From Streptomyces sp. ISL-87 (GTDB lineage Bacteria > Actinomycetota > Actinomycetes > Streptomycetales > Streptomycetaceae), in contig NZ_JAGGOY010000024.1 in assembly GCF_018614095.1 (NCBI RefSeq), positions 22,010-86,009 of the forward strand: DNA of 64,000 nucleotides, read 5' to 3'. The notes under the pieces were generated by a model that saw only the letters and a program-made list of their open reading frames with translations, searched no databases and was not told the origin of the DNA. Numbering within the stretch: the first letter of the stretch is position 1; the number at the start of each line of letters is the position of its first letter. This document shows, in pieces, positions 53,475 through 63,168 of this stretch. A program made the position numbers and the translations under genes.

Positions 53475-56039
53475 ATGCGCAGACCCCGCAGGAAACCGGA
53501 AGCAGCGGCGCCGCGGCTGCCCGCGCCCCCGGCGCGCGGCCGCCGGGCACACGCCGGGCCACCCGCCGAGGAACCGCCCGCGCACGAGTCCCCCCGACCC
53601 GCCCCGGCCGCCGCCCCGCTCGGCAGGCGGCGCCTGCGCCTGCGCCCCGGCACCGTCCGCGCGAAGATCGTCTCGCTGCTGATGGTCCCGGTGGTCTCAC
53701 TGCTGGCCCTCTGGGCCTTCGCCACCGTCAGCACCGCCCAGGAGATCTCCCGCCTCAGCCGCGTCCAGCGGGTCGACGAGCAGATACGCACCCCCGTCGC
53801 CGCCGCCGTCACCGAACTCCAGGCAGAACGCCGCGCCGCGGTCCGCATGCTCGCCGACCCCGCCGCGGACCAGGCCGCCGCCCTGGAGCAGCAGGCCCGG
53901 CGCACGGACGCCGCGGTCCGGCGGCTCCGCCTCGGCGACAGCCACACCGTGGCCGATTCCGGCGACTACCGCACCGAGGTGGTGGTCCGGCTCGGCGCCT
54001 TCGTCGCCGCCGCCGAAGCCCTCGGCTCCGCCCGCAAGGACATCGCCGACCGCCGGTCCGCCCCGTACGCCGCCTACGAGGTGTACACGCGCGTGGTCGA
54101 CTCCGCCCGCGCCGTCGACGGCGCCCTGTCCGGCGGCCAGGACGCCGAACTCGGCTCCGAGGCACGGGTCCTGCTGGAATTCGCCGAGGCCGGGGAACTG
54201 CTCTCCCGCGAGGACGCCCTGCTCGCCGTACCGGGCCCGCGTACCGCCGAAACGCTTCGCCGGCTGACCGGCACCATCGAGACACGCCGCGCCCTGACCG
54301 CCGGTTCCGCCCGTGACCTGCCCACCGCCCAGCAGGACACCTGGCAGTCCGTGGCGAAGAGCGCCGCCTACGCCGACCTCACCGGCGCCGAGGACCGGGC
54401 CCTCGCCGCCGGCACCGGCCGCGAGTCGGGCGGCATCCCCGTCGGCTGGGACACCGCGTACACCAGCATCAGCGCCTCGTTGCGCGAGATCGACGAGGCC
54501 GCGCACGCCGCGGCCGCCGACCGCGCCGACTCCTTCTCCGAGGGGGCGCTCAGCCCGGCCGGAGCCGCCGTCCTGCTGGGCCTGGCCGCCGTCGCCGCCG
54601 CGCTCTTCATCTCCGTCCGGATCGGCCGCGTACTCGTCGTGGAACTGGTCTCGCTGCGCAACACCGCCCTGGAGATCGCCCACCGCAAACTCCCGCACGC
54701 CATGGACCGGCTGCGCGCCGGGCAGGACATCGACGTCGACGCCGAGACCCCGCCCGGTCCGCCCGCCGAGGACGAGGTCACCCAGGTCGGCGAGGCCCTG
54801 GCCACCATGCACCGGGCCGCCCTCAGCGCCGCCGTCGAACGCGCCGAGCTCGCCAGCGGGGTGAGCGGCGTCTTCGTCAACCTCGCCCGCCGCAGCCAGG
54901 TCCTCGTGCACAAGCAGCTCACCCTGCTCGACTCGATGGAGCGGCGCGCCGACGACCCGGGCGAGCTCGGCGACCTGTTCCGGCTCGACCACCTCACCAC
55001 CCGGATGCGCCGCCACGCGGAGAGCCTGATCATCCTCTCGGGGGCCGCCCCGGGCCGCGCCTGGCGGATGCCGATTCCGCTGACCAATGTCGTACGCGCC
55101 GCCGTCTCGGAGATCGAGGACTACCCGCGCGTCGAGGTCCGCCAGCTCGCCGAGGCCGCCGTCACCGGCGCGGCGGTCGCCGACCTCACCCACCTGCTCG
55201 CCGAACTCATCGAGAACGCCACCCAGTTCTCGCCGCCGCACACCAAGGTCCGGGTGAGCGGCGAGCCCGTCGGGGCGGGCTACGTCCTGGAGGTCGAGGA
55301 CCGCGGGCTCGGCATGGGCCGGGAAACCCTCAACGAGGCCAACCGCCGTATCGAGCAGTCCGAGGCGCTCGACCTCTTCGACAGCGACCGGCTCGGGCTC
55401 TTCGTGGTCAGCCGGCTTTCCGCCCGGCACGGTGTGAAAGTGCACCTTCGCACCTCACCCTACGGTGGCACCACCGCCGTGGTGCTGCTGCCGAACTCCC
55501 TGCTCCAGGGCGCGATCACGGCCGGCTCCGCGGAGCCCCGTGCCGCGGCTCCGGTCCCGGTCCCGGTCCCGGCGGGACCGGAACGGCAGGCCCCGTGGCC
55601 GGCCGCCATGAGTGTCGTACGGGACGACGGGCGCGGGACCCCGGCGGGGACACCGGTCCCGGACCGGAGCACCGAAGCGGAGGAGGCGCGCCCGGCCCCG
55701 GTGGCGGCGCTCCGGCCGCGCGGCCCCGGCGGCGCGGTCACTCGTACACAAGCGGTGTCGGCGACCGTCCCCGCGGCGTCCGTCACCCCCGCCGCGGCCG
55801 CCCCCGGGGTCCCCGCGGCCTCCGTGTCCGAACTGCCACGCCGGGTACGGCAGGCCAGCCTGGTCCCGCAACTGCGCGAGGCTCCCGCCCCGAAGGCCCC
55901 GGCCGGTGCGCGGAGACCCGAGGACCCGCCGGGGCGCAGCCCGGAACAGGCCCGGGACCGGATGGCGGCCTACCGGGCCGGCTGGGCCCGCGGCACCCAG
56001 GAGAACTCTGCCCACGCGGGCAGTGAAGGAGAACAGTGA
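53475..56039 (+). CDS. cvnA: Conservon sensor kinase-like protein (CvnA)
   Basis: 854 residues: Arg/Pro-rich cytoplasmic N-terminus, TM helix at about 65-85, extracellular NIT-type sensor to about 350, second TM, then a histidine-kinase-type ATPase domain (ELIENATQFSPPHTKV, EVEDRGLGMG) and a long disordered Pro/Ala tail. The H-box histidine is not obvious, as in other CvnA. First of a four-gene signalling module working with the roadblock and GTPase proteins. Confidence 0.88.
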   Translation: MRRPRRKPEAAAPRLPAPPARGRRAHAGPPAEEPPAHESPRPAPAAAPLGRRRLRLRPGTVRAKIVSLLMVPVVSLLALWAFATVSTAQEISRLSRVQRVDEQIRTPVAAAVTELQAERRAAVRMLADPAADQAAALEQQARRTDAAVRRLRLGDSHTVADSGDYRTEVVVRLGAFVAAAEALGSARKDIADRRSAPYAAYEVYTRVVDSARAVDGALSGGQDAELGSEARVLLEFAEAGELLSREDALLAVPGPRTAETLRRLTGTIETRRALTAGSARDLPTAQQDTWQSVAKSAAYADLTGAEDRALAAGTGRESGGIPVGWDTAYTSISASLREIDEAAHAAAADRADSFSEGALSPAGAAVLLGLAAVAAALFISVRIGRVLVVELVSLRNTALEIAHRKLPHAMDRLRAGQDIDVDAETPPGPPAEDEVTQVGEALATMHRAALSAAVERAELASGVSGVFVNLARRSQVLVHKQLTLLDSMERRADDPGELGDLFRLDHLTTRMRRHAESLIILSGAAPGRAWRMPIPLTNVVRAAVSEIEDYPRVEVRQLAEAAVTGAAVADLTHLLAELIENATQFSPPHTKVRVSGEPVGAGYVLEVEDRGLGMGRETLNEANRRIEQSEALDLFDSDRLGLFVVSRLSARHGVKVHLRTSPYGGTTAVVLLPNSLLQGAITAGSAEPRAAAPVPVPVPAGPERQAPWPAAMSVVRDDGRGTPAGTPVPDRSTEAEEARPAPVAALRPRGPGGAVTRTQAVSATVPAASVTPAAAAPGVPAASVSELPRRVRQASLVPQLREAPAPKAPAGARRPEDPPGRSPEQARDRMAAYRAGWARGTQENSAHAGSEGEQ

Positions 56040-56482
56040 TGATCGAACCCCAGAGAATCGACCTTGAGGGCGTCCGCCGGTCCGGCGAGCTGGACTGGCT
56101 GCTGGACGACCTGGTCGTCCGGGTCCGCGAGGTCCGGCACGCCGTGGTCCTGTCCAACGACGGGCTGGCCGTGGGCGCCTCCAGCGCGCTCAGCCGGGAG
56201 GACGCCGAGCATCTGGCCGCCGTGGCCTCCGGGTTCCACAGCCTGGCCAAGGGCGCGGGCCGGCATTTCCACTCCGGGGGCGTGCGCCAGACGATGGTGG
56301 AGATGGACGACGGGTTCCTCTTCGTCGCGGCCGCGGGGGACGGCTCCTGCCTGGCCGTTCTCAGCGCCGCCAGCGCCGATATCGGGCTGATCGCCTACGA
56401 GATGGCCCGGCTGGTGAAGAGGGTCGGGGAGCACCTGTACACCCCGCCCCGGTTCTCGGCGCGGCCGCCGGCCGCCGGTTGA
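56039..56482 (+). CDS. cvnB: Roadblock/LC7 protein (CvnB)
   Basis: 147-residue roadblock-domain protein: LDWLLDDLVVRVREVRHAVV, LSNDGLAVGASS, then GSCLAVLSA. Forms part of the conservon complex and is believed to act with the GTPase. ATG 56039 overlaps the cvnA stop by one base and has AAGGAG six bases upstream. Confidence 0.92.
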   Translation: MIEPQRIDLEGVRRSGELDWLLDDLVVRVREVRHAVVLSNDGLAVGASSALSREDAEHLAAVASGFHSLAKGAGRHFHSGGVRQTMVEMDDGFLFVAAAGDGSCLAVLSAASADIGLIAYEMARLVKRVGEHLYTPPRFSARPPAAG

Positions 56483-56499
56483 GGACGGCGGTCCGCCGG

Positions 56500-56889
56500 A
56501 TGGAGGGCCAGTGGTACGACGCCGAGGCGGGCCCGCTCGTGCGCCCGTACGCCATGACCGGCGGGCGGACGAAACCGGGGCCCCACGGGGTCCGGTTCGA
56601 CCTGATCGCGCTGGTCGCCCTGACCTCCGAAGGCGCGGACGGCACCGACGCGGCGGACGAGTCGCTGCTCGGCCCGGAGCACCGGGCGCTGCTCGGGCTG
56701 TGCCGGGCCGAGACCCAGTCGGTGGCGGAACTCGCCGCCGACGCGGACCTGCCGGTGGGTGTGGTGCGGGTCCTGCTGGGGGACCTGCTGGAGGCGGGGC
56801 ACGTCAAGGTCAGCCGCCCGGTGCCGCCTGCCCAGTTGCCGGACGAGCGGATTCTGCGTGAAGTCATCGAAGGATTGCGAGCGCTGTGA
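56500..56889 (+). CDS. cvnC: DUF742 protein (CvnC)
   Basis: About 129 residues of the DUF742 family: VRPYAMTGGRTKPG at the start and a winged-helix-like rest (SVAELAADADLPVGVVRVLL). Start taken at ATG 56500; TTG 56479, overlapping the cvnB stop, is an alternative. Function within conservons is thought to be a link between the sensor and GTPase. Confidence 0.88.
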   Translation: MEGQWYDAEAGPLVRPYAMTGGRTKPGPHGVRFDLIALVALTSEGADGTDAADESLLGPEHRALLGLCRAETQSVAELAADADLPVGVVRVLLGDLLEAGHVKVSRPVPPAQLPDERILREVIEGLRAL

Positions 56890-57536
56890 TGGGACTGCAC
56901 GACAACGGGCCCGCCGGATCCGCAGGATCCACCGGAGCGGATGAGGAGCTGGCCGCGCTCGCGCTGAAGATACTCGTGGCGGGCGGCTTCGGGGTCGGGA
57001 AGACCACGCTGGTGGGCGCGGTCAGCGAGATCCGCCCGCTGCGGACGGAGGAGCTGCTGAGCGAGGCGGGCGAACTGGTCGACGACACGGGCGGGGTGGA
57101 CCAGAAGACCACCACGACCGTAGCCATGGACTTCGGGCGGATCACGATCCGGTCCGGGCTATCGCTGTACCTGTTCGGGACACCGGGGCAGGACCGGTTC
57201 TGGTTCCTGTGGGACGAGCTGTCACAGGGCGCGCTGGGCGCGGTGGTACTCGCGGACACCCGGCGGCTGGAGGACTGCTTTCCGGCGGTGGACTACTTCG
57301 AGCACCGTCGCATTCCCTTCGTGGTGGCCGTCAACTGCTTCACGGAAGCACGGCGTTACGGGGCGAACGAGGTGGCGCGGGCGCTGGACCTGGAGCAGGG
57401 GACACCGGTGGTGCTGTGTGACGCGCGGGACAAGGACTCGGGGAAGGAAGTGCTGATCCGGCTGGTCGAGTACGCCGGGCGGGTGCACACCGCCCGGCTG
57501 CTCGAGTCGGTGGGACCGCAGGCGGATTCCGTGTGA
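56889..57536 (+). CDS. cvnD: Conservon small GTPase (CvnD)
   Basis: About 215-residue Ras-like GTPase with P-loop GGFGVGKTTLV, FGTPGQDRFWF (G3) and VVAVNCF in the G4 position. One-base overlap with cvnC. The conservon lacks the P450 (CvnE) found in some modules. Confidence 0.92.
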   Translation: MGLHDNGPAGSAGSTGADEELAALALKILVAGGFGVGKTTLVGAVSEIRPLRTEELLSEAGELVDDTGGVDQKTTTTVAMDFGRITIRSGLSLYLFGTPGQDRFWFLWDELSQGALGAVVLADTRRLEDCFPAVDYFEHRRIPFVVAVNCFTEARRYGANEVARALDLEQGTPVVLCDARDKDSGKEVLIRLVEYAGRVHTARLLESVGPQADSV

Positions 57537-57627
57537 GAACGGGACCGGGAACGGGACCGGGAACGGGAACGGGACCGGGAACAGGAACGGGAACGGGAAC
57601 AGGACCGGGATCGGGATCGGGATCGGG
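57537..57627. repeat. Degenerate hexanucleotide repeat tract
   Basis: About 15 copies of GGGAMC/GGGATC (GGGACC, GGGAAC, GGAACA, GGGATC), directly after the cvnD stop. The array continues no gene. Length variation at such sites is likely. Confidence 0.8.
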
Positions 57628-57848
57628 CGGTGCGGCCCTGGAGGACGACGTAGGAGAACGGCGGCCGGTCATCGTCCACGCAGAGGGCGACCCCAGTGGG
57701 AGACGAACCACCGCCATTCCTCTTGCGTCATCTTCTTCGCCGTGGGGACATCCTCCTTGCCGGAAAGCGGCTGGTGGGGAAGGCTTGCGGCACGACACGC
57801 GGGGGTGGGCGCGGCCATGTCGGCCGCGTCAACGGGGAGGGGCTGGAA

Positions 57849-58247
57849 ATGGCACTGGACAAGCAGCTCGACTGGCTGCTGGACGACCTGACGCGCAGGG
57901 TCCCACAGGTCCGGCATGCAGTAGTGCTGTCCAACGACGGCCTGGTGACGGGCGCGAGCGCCGGGCTGGAGCGGGAGGACGCGGAGCACCTCGCGGCCGT
58001 CGCCGCCGGACTGCAGAGTCTGGCGAAGGGCTCGGGGCGCCACTTCCGGGCAGGCGAGGTACGGCAGACCATGGTCGAGTACGACGACGGGGTGCTGTTC
58101 GTCCTGGCGGCGGGGGCGGGCAGCTGCCTGTGCGTGTTGAGCGCGTCCGAGGCGGACATAGGTCAGGTCGGGTACGAGATGACGCTGCTGGTCAACCGGG
58201 TGGGGGAACATCTGGGCGTCGCCGAGCGGCGGATCACCGGAGGCTGA
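57849..58247 (+). CDS. Additional roadblock/LC7 protein
   Basis: 132 residues closely similar to the conservon CvnB: LDWLLDDLTRRVPQVRHAVV, LSNDGLVTGASAGLEREDAE, AGSCLCVLSASEADIG. It stands 310 bases after cvnD with a GAGGGG site before the ATG, probably a duplication that may compete with or replace CvnB. Confidence 0.88.
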   Translation: MALDKQLDWLLDDLTRRVPQVRHAVVLSNDGLVTGASAGLEREDAEHLAAVAAGLQSLAKGSGRHFRAGEVRQTMVEYDDGVLFVLAAGAGSCLCVLSASEADIGQVGYEMTLLVNRVGEHLGVAERRITGG

Positions 58248-58351
58248 TCCCCCCTCCCTCTGCGGGAGTTATCCACAGGCCTCGCGAGGTGTCGTTGCTC
58301 TGAGTTACGGTCTTTACACAGAGTGATCGCCGCTCGTGGGGGAGGACTGTG

Positions 58352-59263
58352 ATGAACGTCGGGACGCAGACGGCCGTGGGGGCCGTGGTCATGGCAGGGG
58401 TCGTGGCCGGGGGCAAGGCTGGGGTCGTGGCCACGGACAAGGCCGGGGTCGTGGCCAGGGACATGGCCGGGAACGTGGATGTACGAAGGGCCGCGCCGCC
58501 GGCGCTTCTGGTGGGCGGGGCGCAGGCCGCGGGGGAACTGGGGCTGCGCCGGGCCGAGTTGGCCCGGGCCGTTCAGCTCGGGATGGTGCGCGCCGGCCCA
58601 CGGACACCTGGCGGCGCCGCCCGCTTCACACGGGCCGAGCTGGACAGGGTCAGGTCGGCCGCGGGTTTCCCGGAGGAACTGAGGGCGAGGGTCGAGGCCG
58701 TGGCCGGCGCCGACGCCGCGGCCGAGGTGCTCCGCATCAGCCCGAGCCGGTTCACCCGGCTCGCGCGCTGCGGGCATGTCACTCCGGTCGGCTACCGGAT
58801 CAACCGGTACCGGGCCGTGGTGTGGCTCTATCTGGCGGCGGAGCTACGGGAGTTCGCCGCAAGGGAACCCGGAATACTGCGCGGGATCGCTCCTGAGCAG
58901 GACCGGGAACTGATGGCGGCCAAGGCGGATCTGCGCCCGCGGAAGTGGCGCGAGCGGCATGTGGGACTGCTGCTGAGACGGACCGCCGACCCCTGGGAGC
59001 GGGCCGCCGTCCTGGCCTCCGCACTCCCGGAGGACGAGGTGCGGGAGGCCGTGCCCGATCCGGCGGAGCGGATCGTGCTCGCCGCGCTCGCCCCGCCCCC
59101 GCCGTACGGGCACCCGCAGATCCCGGAGGCCGCGGCCGTGGCGATGCGGCTGTTGCGGGCTGGGCCGCAGGACGAGATCGACTGGTACCGCACCAGCCTG
59201 GACTTCGCCCTGAGCGGCGCCCGAGGTCAGTCGAAGTCGACGGGGGAGAGGGGGCCGACGTAG
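58352..59263 (+). CDS. Conserved Streptomyces protein (DUF6397-like)
   Basis: About 303 residues. After a repeat region of three 8-residue units (GVVAGGKA, GVVATDKA, GVVARDMA) comes a helix-turn-helix-like part (AAGELGLRRAELARAVQLGM, RISPSRFTRLARCGHVTPVG), then a tail. Possibly a DNA-binding protein. Start: ATG 58352 with GGAGG six bases upstream. Its end overlaps the convergent YchJ-like gene by 37 bases. Confidence 0.7.
   Translation: MNVGTQTAVGAVVMAGVVAGGKAGVVATDKAGVVARDMAGNVDVRRAAPPALLVGGAQAAGELGLRRAELARAVQLGMVRAGPRTPGGAARFTRAELDRVRSAAGFPEELRARVEAVAGADAAAEVLRISPSRFTRLARCGHVTPVGYRINRYRAVVWLYLAAELREFAAREPGILRGIAPEQDRELMAAKADLRPRKWRERHVGLLLRRTADPWERAAVLASALPEDEVREAVPDPAERIVLAALAPPPPYGHPQIPEAAAVAMRLLRAGPQDEIDWYRTSLDFALSGARGQSKSTGERGPT
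58397..58468 (+). repeat. Three 24-base in-frame repeats
   Basis: GGGGTCGTGGCC begins at 58397, 58421 and 58445, each time followed by 12 variable bases; all stay in the reading frame of the host gene. Copy number may vary between strains. Confidence 0.75.
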
Positions 59264-59532
59264 ACCCAGGCCCCGCCCTCCCGGGAGAAACCGCTGTGCT
59301 CGTGCAGCGACCCGGTGTGCCGGCCCTCGCGGTAGTGCGCCCGGAACTCCACCGAGCCCTCCGTCTCGAACATCCCGCCGCGCTCGGTGGCGAGGATCTC
59401 CAGCCGCTCCCAGCGCTGCCCGGGGTCCAGGTCGAGCCGGGCCGGGCGGGTGGTCGGGTGCCAGGACCGGCCGCAGCAGTCCGGGTAGGCGGCGGGCAGC
59501 CCGCAGGGGCAGGGGAGGGCCGGGGTGGGCAT
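59227..59532 (-). CDS. YchJ-family protein with an internal deletion
   Basis: 101 residues: SEC-C-like zinc start (CPCGLPAAYPDCCGR), then directly SWHPTTRPARLDLDP and the NTF2-like C-terminal part. YchJ proteins normally have about 30 more residues here, including an SRYSAFV helix; that part is missing in frame. The protein may fold poorly. Next gene upstream is the thioesterase, 8 bases away. Confidence 0.75.
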   Translation of the reverse strand: MPTPALPCPCGLPAAYPDCCGRSWHPTTRPARLDLDPGQRWERLEILATERGGMFETEGSVEFRAHYREGRHTGSLHEHSGFSREGGAWVYVGPLSPVDFD

Positions 59533-59540
59533 GGGTGGGC

Positions 59541-60449
59541 TCAGCTCTTCGGGGACGGCTCGGCCGGCTTCGAGGACCGGGACGGGTAGGGACGGAAGAG
59601 GCCTTCCTGGACGACGGAGACCAGCAGTCTGCCCTCCAGGTCGTAGATACGGCCGCGGGCCAGGCCCCGGCCGCCGTGCGCGATGGGTGACTCCTGGTCG
59701 TACAGGAACCACTCGTCCGTGCGGAACGGCCGGTGGAACCACATGGCGTGGTCCAGCGAGGCCATGTCGAAACCGCGCATGCCGAACAGGGGCTCCACCG
59801 GGATGCGCACGGCATCGAGGAGGATCATGTCGCTGGCGTAGGTCAGGGCGCAGGTGTGCACGAGCGGGTCGTCACCCAGCGGGCCGACGGCGCGCATCCA
59901 CACCGCGCTGCGCGGATCGGCGTCCTTGAGCTCCTCCGGAGTCCAGCGGAGCCGGTCCACGTACCGGATGTCGAAGGGCTGGCGGCGGGCCATCCGCTCC
60001 AGTGCCTCGGGCAGCTCGCCCAGGTGCTCGCGGATCTCGTCCGCGACCTTGGGGAGCGTGTCCGGGTGCGGAAAGTCGAGGCGAGGAGGCAGCTGGTGCT
60101 CGATGCTGCCCTCCTCCGGGTGATGGAAGGAGGCGGTCAAGTTGAAGATGGTCTTGCCCTGCTGGACCGCGGTGACGCGGCGCGTGGTGAAGGAACGCCC
60201 GTCGCGCACCCGCTCCACCTGGTACACGATCGGCACCCCGGGGATGCCGGGGCGCAGGAAGTACGCGTGCAGCGAATGGACCGGGCGGTCGCTCTCGGTG
60301 GTGCGGCCGGCGGCCACCAGCGCCTGGCCGGCGACCTGCCCGCCGAACACGCGCTGGAGGGACTCCTGCGGGCTGGCGCCGCGGAAGATGTTGACTTCGA
60401 TCTGCTCCAGGTCGAGCAGATCGACCAGTCTCTCGGCTGGGTTCGTCAT
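59541..60449 (-). CDS. tesB: Acyl-CoA thioesterase II
   Basis: 302-residue double hotdog thioesterase that cleaves medium- to long-chain acyl-CoA. Conserved stretches VFGGQVAGQALVAAGRT, HSLHAYFLRPG, FHRPFRTDEWFLYDQES. Start chosen at ATG 60447-60449, matching the family N-terminus; the upstream open frame is in the helicase promoter-end. Probably downstream in an operon with the helicase gene, 52 bases apart. Confidence 0.92.
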   Translation of the reverse strand: MTNPAERLVDLLDLEQIEVNIFRGASPQESLQRVFGGQVAGQALVAAGRTTESDRPVHSLHAYFLRPGIPGVPIVYQVERVRDGRSFTTRRVTAVQQGKTIFNLTASFHHPEEGSIEHQLPPRLDFPHPDTLPKVADEIREHLGELPEALERMARRQPFDIRYVDRLRWTPEELKDADPRSAVWMRAVGPLGDDPLVHTCALTYASDMILLDAVRIPVEPLFGMRGFDMASLDHAMWFHRPFRTDEWFLYDQESPIAHGGRGLARGRIYDLEGRLLVSVVQEGLFRPYPSRSSKPAEPSPKS

Positions 60450-60501
60450 CAGAGGTTCTCCACTGTCGGGTCCGGCGGAGCCGGTCGCTTGCGGGGGTCT
60501 G

Positions 60502-63033
60502 TCAGAGGGCTCCGAGTTCACCGACGGAGGTGACCCGGATGACTGCCCGGCCCTCCTCGTCGGAGGCCGCGAGGTCGACCTCGGCGCTGATGCCCCAGCC
60601 ATGGTCCCCGTTGGGGTCGGCGAAGGTCTGGCGGACGCGCCACAGGCCGTGCTCGGCGTCCTCCTCGATCATCAGCAGTTTCGGGCCGCGCGCGTCCGGG
60701 CCGGTGCCGAGGTCGTCGTACTCGTCCCAGTACCCGTCCATGGCCTCGCCCCAGGCGTCGGCGTCCCAGCCGGAGTCGCCGTCCAGCTCGCCCAGCACGT
60801 TGACGTGGTCCAGGGCGGCCAGCTCCACCCGGCGGAACATGGCGTTGCGGACCAGGACGCGGAAGGCGCGCGAGTTCGCGGTGACCGGCTTGACCTGGTC
60901 GGCCTTCTCCTGGGCCTGTTCCGCCGTCTCCACCTCCGGGTTCGCCAGCTGCTCCCACTCGTCCAGCAGGCTGGAGTCGACCTGGCGGACCAGTTCGCCC
61001 AGCCAGGCGATGAGGTCCTGGAGGTCCTCGGACTTGATGTCGTCGGGGATGGTGTGGTCCAGCGCCTTGTACGCGCTCGCCAGATAGCGGAGCACGATGC
61101 CCTCGGTGCGGGCCAGCTCGTAATAGGAGGTGAACTCGGTGAAGGTCATCGCGCGCTCGTACATGTCGCGGATGATCGACTTCGGGGAGACCGGGTGGTC
61201 GCGCACCCACGGGTGGCTCTTGCTGTACACGTCGTAGGCGTGGAGGAGGAGCTCTTCGAGGGGCTTGGGATAGGTGACGTCCTGGAGCCGCTCCATCCGC
61301 TCCTCGTACTCGATCCCGTCGGCCTTCATCGCGCCCACGGCCATGCCGCGTTCCTTGTTCTGCTGGGCGGCCAGGATCTGGCGGGGGTCGTCCAGGGTGG
61401 ACTCGACGACGGAGACCATGTCCAGCGCGTAGGAGGGGGACTCCGGGTCGAGCAGGTCGAAGGAGGCCAGCGCGAAGGTGGACAGCGGCTGGTTCAACGC
61501 GAAGTCCTGCTGGAGGTCGACGGTGAGCCGGATGGTGCGGCCCTCCGCGTCCGGGGTGTCGAGCTTCTCCACGACGCCGCCGTCCAGCAGCGAGCGGTAG
61601 ATGGCGATGGCCCGGCGGATGTGCCGCAGCTGGGCCTTGCGCGGCTCGTGGTTGTCCTCGAGCAGGTGCCGCATCGCCTGGAAGGCATCGCCCGGGCGGG
61701 CGATGACCGACAACAGCATGATGTTGGTGACCTTGAAGCGCGAGGTCAGTGCCTCCGGGTCGGCCGCGATGAGCTTCTCGAAGGTGGTGTCGGACCACGC
61801 GACGAAGCCCTCGGGGGCCTTCTTGCGGACCACCTTGCGGCGCTTCTTCGGGTCGTCGCCCGCCTTCGCCAGGGCCTTCTCGTTCTCGATGACGTGCTCG
61901 GGCGCCTGGGCGACCACATAGCCCGCGGTGTCGAAGCCGGCCCGGCCGGCCCGGCCGGCGATCTGGTGGAACTCGCGGGCGCGCAGCGTGCGGACCCGGT
62001 TGCCGTCGTACTTGGTGAGCGCGGTGAACAGCACCGTGCGGATCGGGACGTTGACGCCGACGCCGAGGGTGTCGGTACCGCAGATGACCTTCAGCAAACC
62101 GGCCTGCGCGAGCTTCTCGACCAGCCGCCGGTACTTGGGCAGCATGCCCGCGTGGTGGACACCGATGCCGTGCCGGACGTAGCGGGAGAGGTTCTGGCCG
62201 AACTTGGTGGTGAAGCGGAAGTTGCCGATCAGCTCGGCGATCTTGTCCTTCTCCTCGCGGGTGCACATGTTGATGCTCATCAGCGACTGCGCCCGCTCGA
62301 CCGCCTGGGCCTGGGTGAAGTGCACGATGTACACCGGGGCCTGCCGGGTCTCCAGCAGCTCGGTGATGGTGTCGGTGATGGGCGTGGTGACGTACTCGTA
62401 CGACAGCGGGACGGGACGCGTCGCGGAGCGGACCATCGAGGTCGGCCGGCTGGTGCGCCGGGTCAGGTCCTCCTCGAACCGCTTCATGTCGCCGAGGGTC
62501 GCCGACATCAGGACGAACTGCGCCTGCGGCAGCTCCAGCAGAGGGATCTGCCAGGCCCATCCGCGGTCCGGCTCGGCATAGAAGTGGAACTCGTCCATCA
62601 CGACCTGGCCGATGTCGGCGTACTTGCCGTCGCGCAGGGCGATGGAGGCCAGCACCTCGGCGGTGCAGCAGATCACCGGGGCGTCCGCGTTCACGGAGGC
62701 GTCGCCGGTCAGCATGCCGACGTTCTCGGTGCCGAAGAGCTTGCACAGGTCGAAGAACTTCTCCGAAACCAGCGCCTTGATCGGAGCGGTGTAGAAAGTG
62801 ACCTTGTCCTGGGCCAGCGCGGTGAAGTGGGCGCCCGCCGCGACCAGGCTCTTGCCGGAGCCGGTCGGCGTGGAAAGGATCACGTTGGCCCCGGAGACGA
62901 CCTCGATCAGTGCCTCCTCCTGCGCCGGATACAGGGTGATGCCCTGGTCCTCCGCCCACGAGGAGAAAGCCTCGAAGAGGGCATCGGGGTCGGCGGTCGG
63001 CGGGAGCTGATCAATGAGGGTCACACCCCCCAT
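60502..63033 (-). CDS. Large DExH-box RNA helicase (Ski2/HelY-like)
   Basis: 843 residues: Walker A STPTGSGKSLVA, DExH box VVMDEFHFY, motif III MSATL, motif VI QIAGRAGRAGFD. The C-terminal part (about 500-840) is a family-specific extension. Probably an RNA helicase involved in RNA turnover. ATG 63031-63033 used; an internal GTG four codons later (MTLIDQLPP start) is possible. Confidence 0.9.
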   Translation of the reverse strand: MGGVTLIDQLPPTADPDALFEAFSSWAEDQGITLYPAQEEALIEVVSGANVILSTPTGSGKSLVAAGAHFTALAQDKVTFYTAPIKALVSEKFFDLCKLFGTENVGMLTGDASVNADAPVICCTAEVLASIALRDGKYADIGQVVMDEFHFYAEPDRGWAWQIPLLELPQAQFVLMSATLGDMKRFEEDLTRRTSRPTSMVRSATRPVPLSYEYVTTPITDTITELLETRQAPVYIVHFTQAQAVERAQSLMSINMCTREEKDKIAELIGNFRFTTKFGQNLSRYVRHGIGVHHAGMLPKYRRLVEKLAQAGLLKVICGTDTLGVGVNVPIRTVLFTALTKYDGNRVRTLRAREFHQIAGRAGRAGFDTAGYVVAQAPEHVIENEKALAKAGDDPKKRRKVVRKKAPEGFVAWSDTTFEKLIAADPEALTSRFKVTNIMLLSVIARPGDAFQAMRHLLEDNHEPRKAQLRHIRRAIAIYRSLLDGGVVEKLDTPDAEGRTIRLTVDLQQDFALNQPLSTFALASFDLLDPESPSYALDMVSVVESTLDDPRQILAAQQNKERGMAVGAMKADGIEYEERMERLQDVTYPKPLEELLLHAYDVYSKSHPWVRDHPVSPKSIIRDMYERAMTFTEFTSYYELARTEGIVLRYLASAYKALDHTIPDDIKSEDLQDLIAWLGELVRQVDSSLLDEWEQLANPEVETAEQAQEKADQVKPVTANSRAFRVLVRNAMFRRVELAALDHVNVLGELDGDSGWDADAWGEAMDGYWDEYDDLGTGPDARGPKLLMIEEDAEHGLWRVRQTFADPNGDHGWGISAEVDLAASDEEGRAVIRVTSVGELGAL

Positions 63034-63168
63034 CTTGCCTGGCTTCCCCCCGGATCAGGGAACCGGCGGACGGGAGGAAGATCACCGCCGGTACGCTGTG
63101 CCGTTGACCGGGCCCGAATGAAACCGTCAACAGGGCCCGAACACCACAGAACTGGGGCGGGAACGAGC

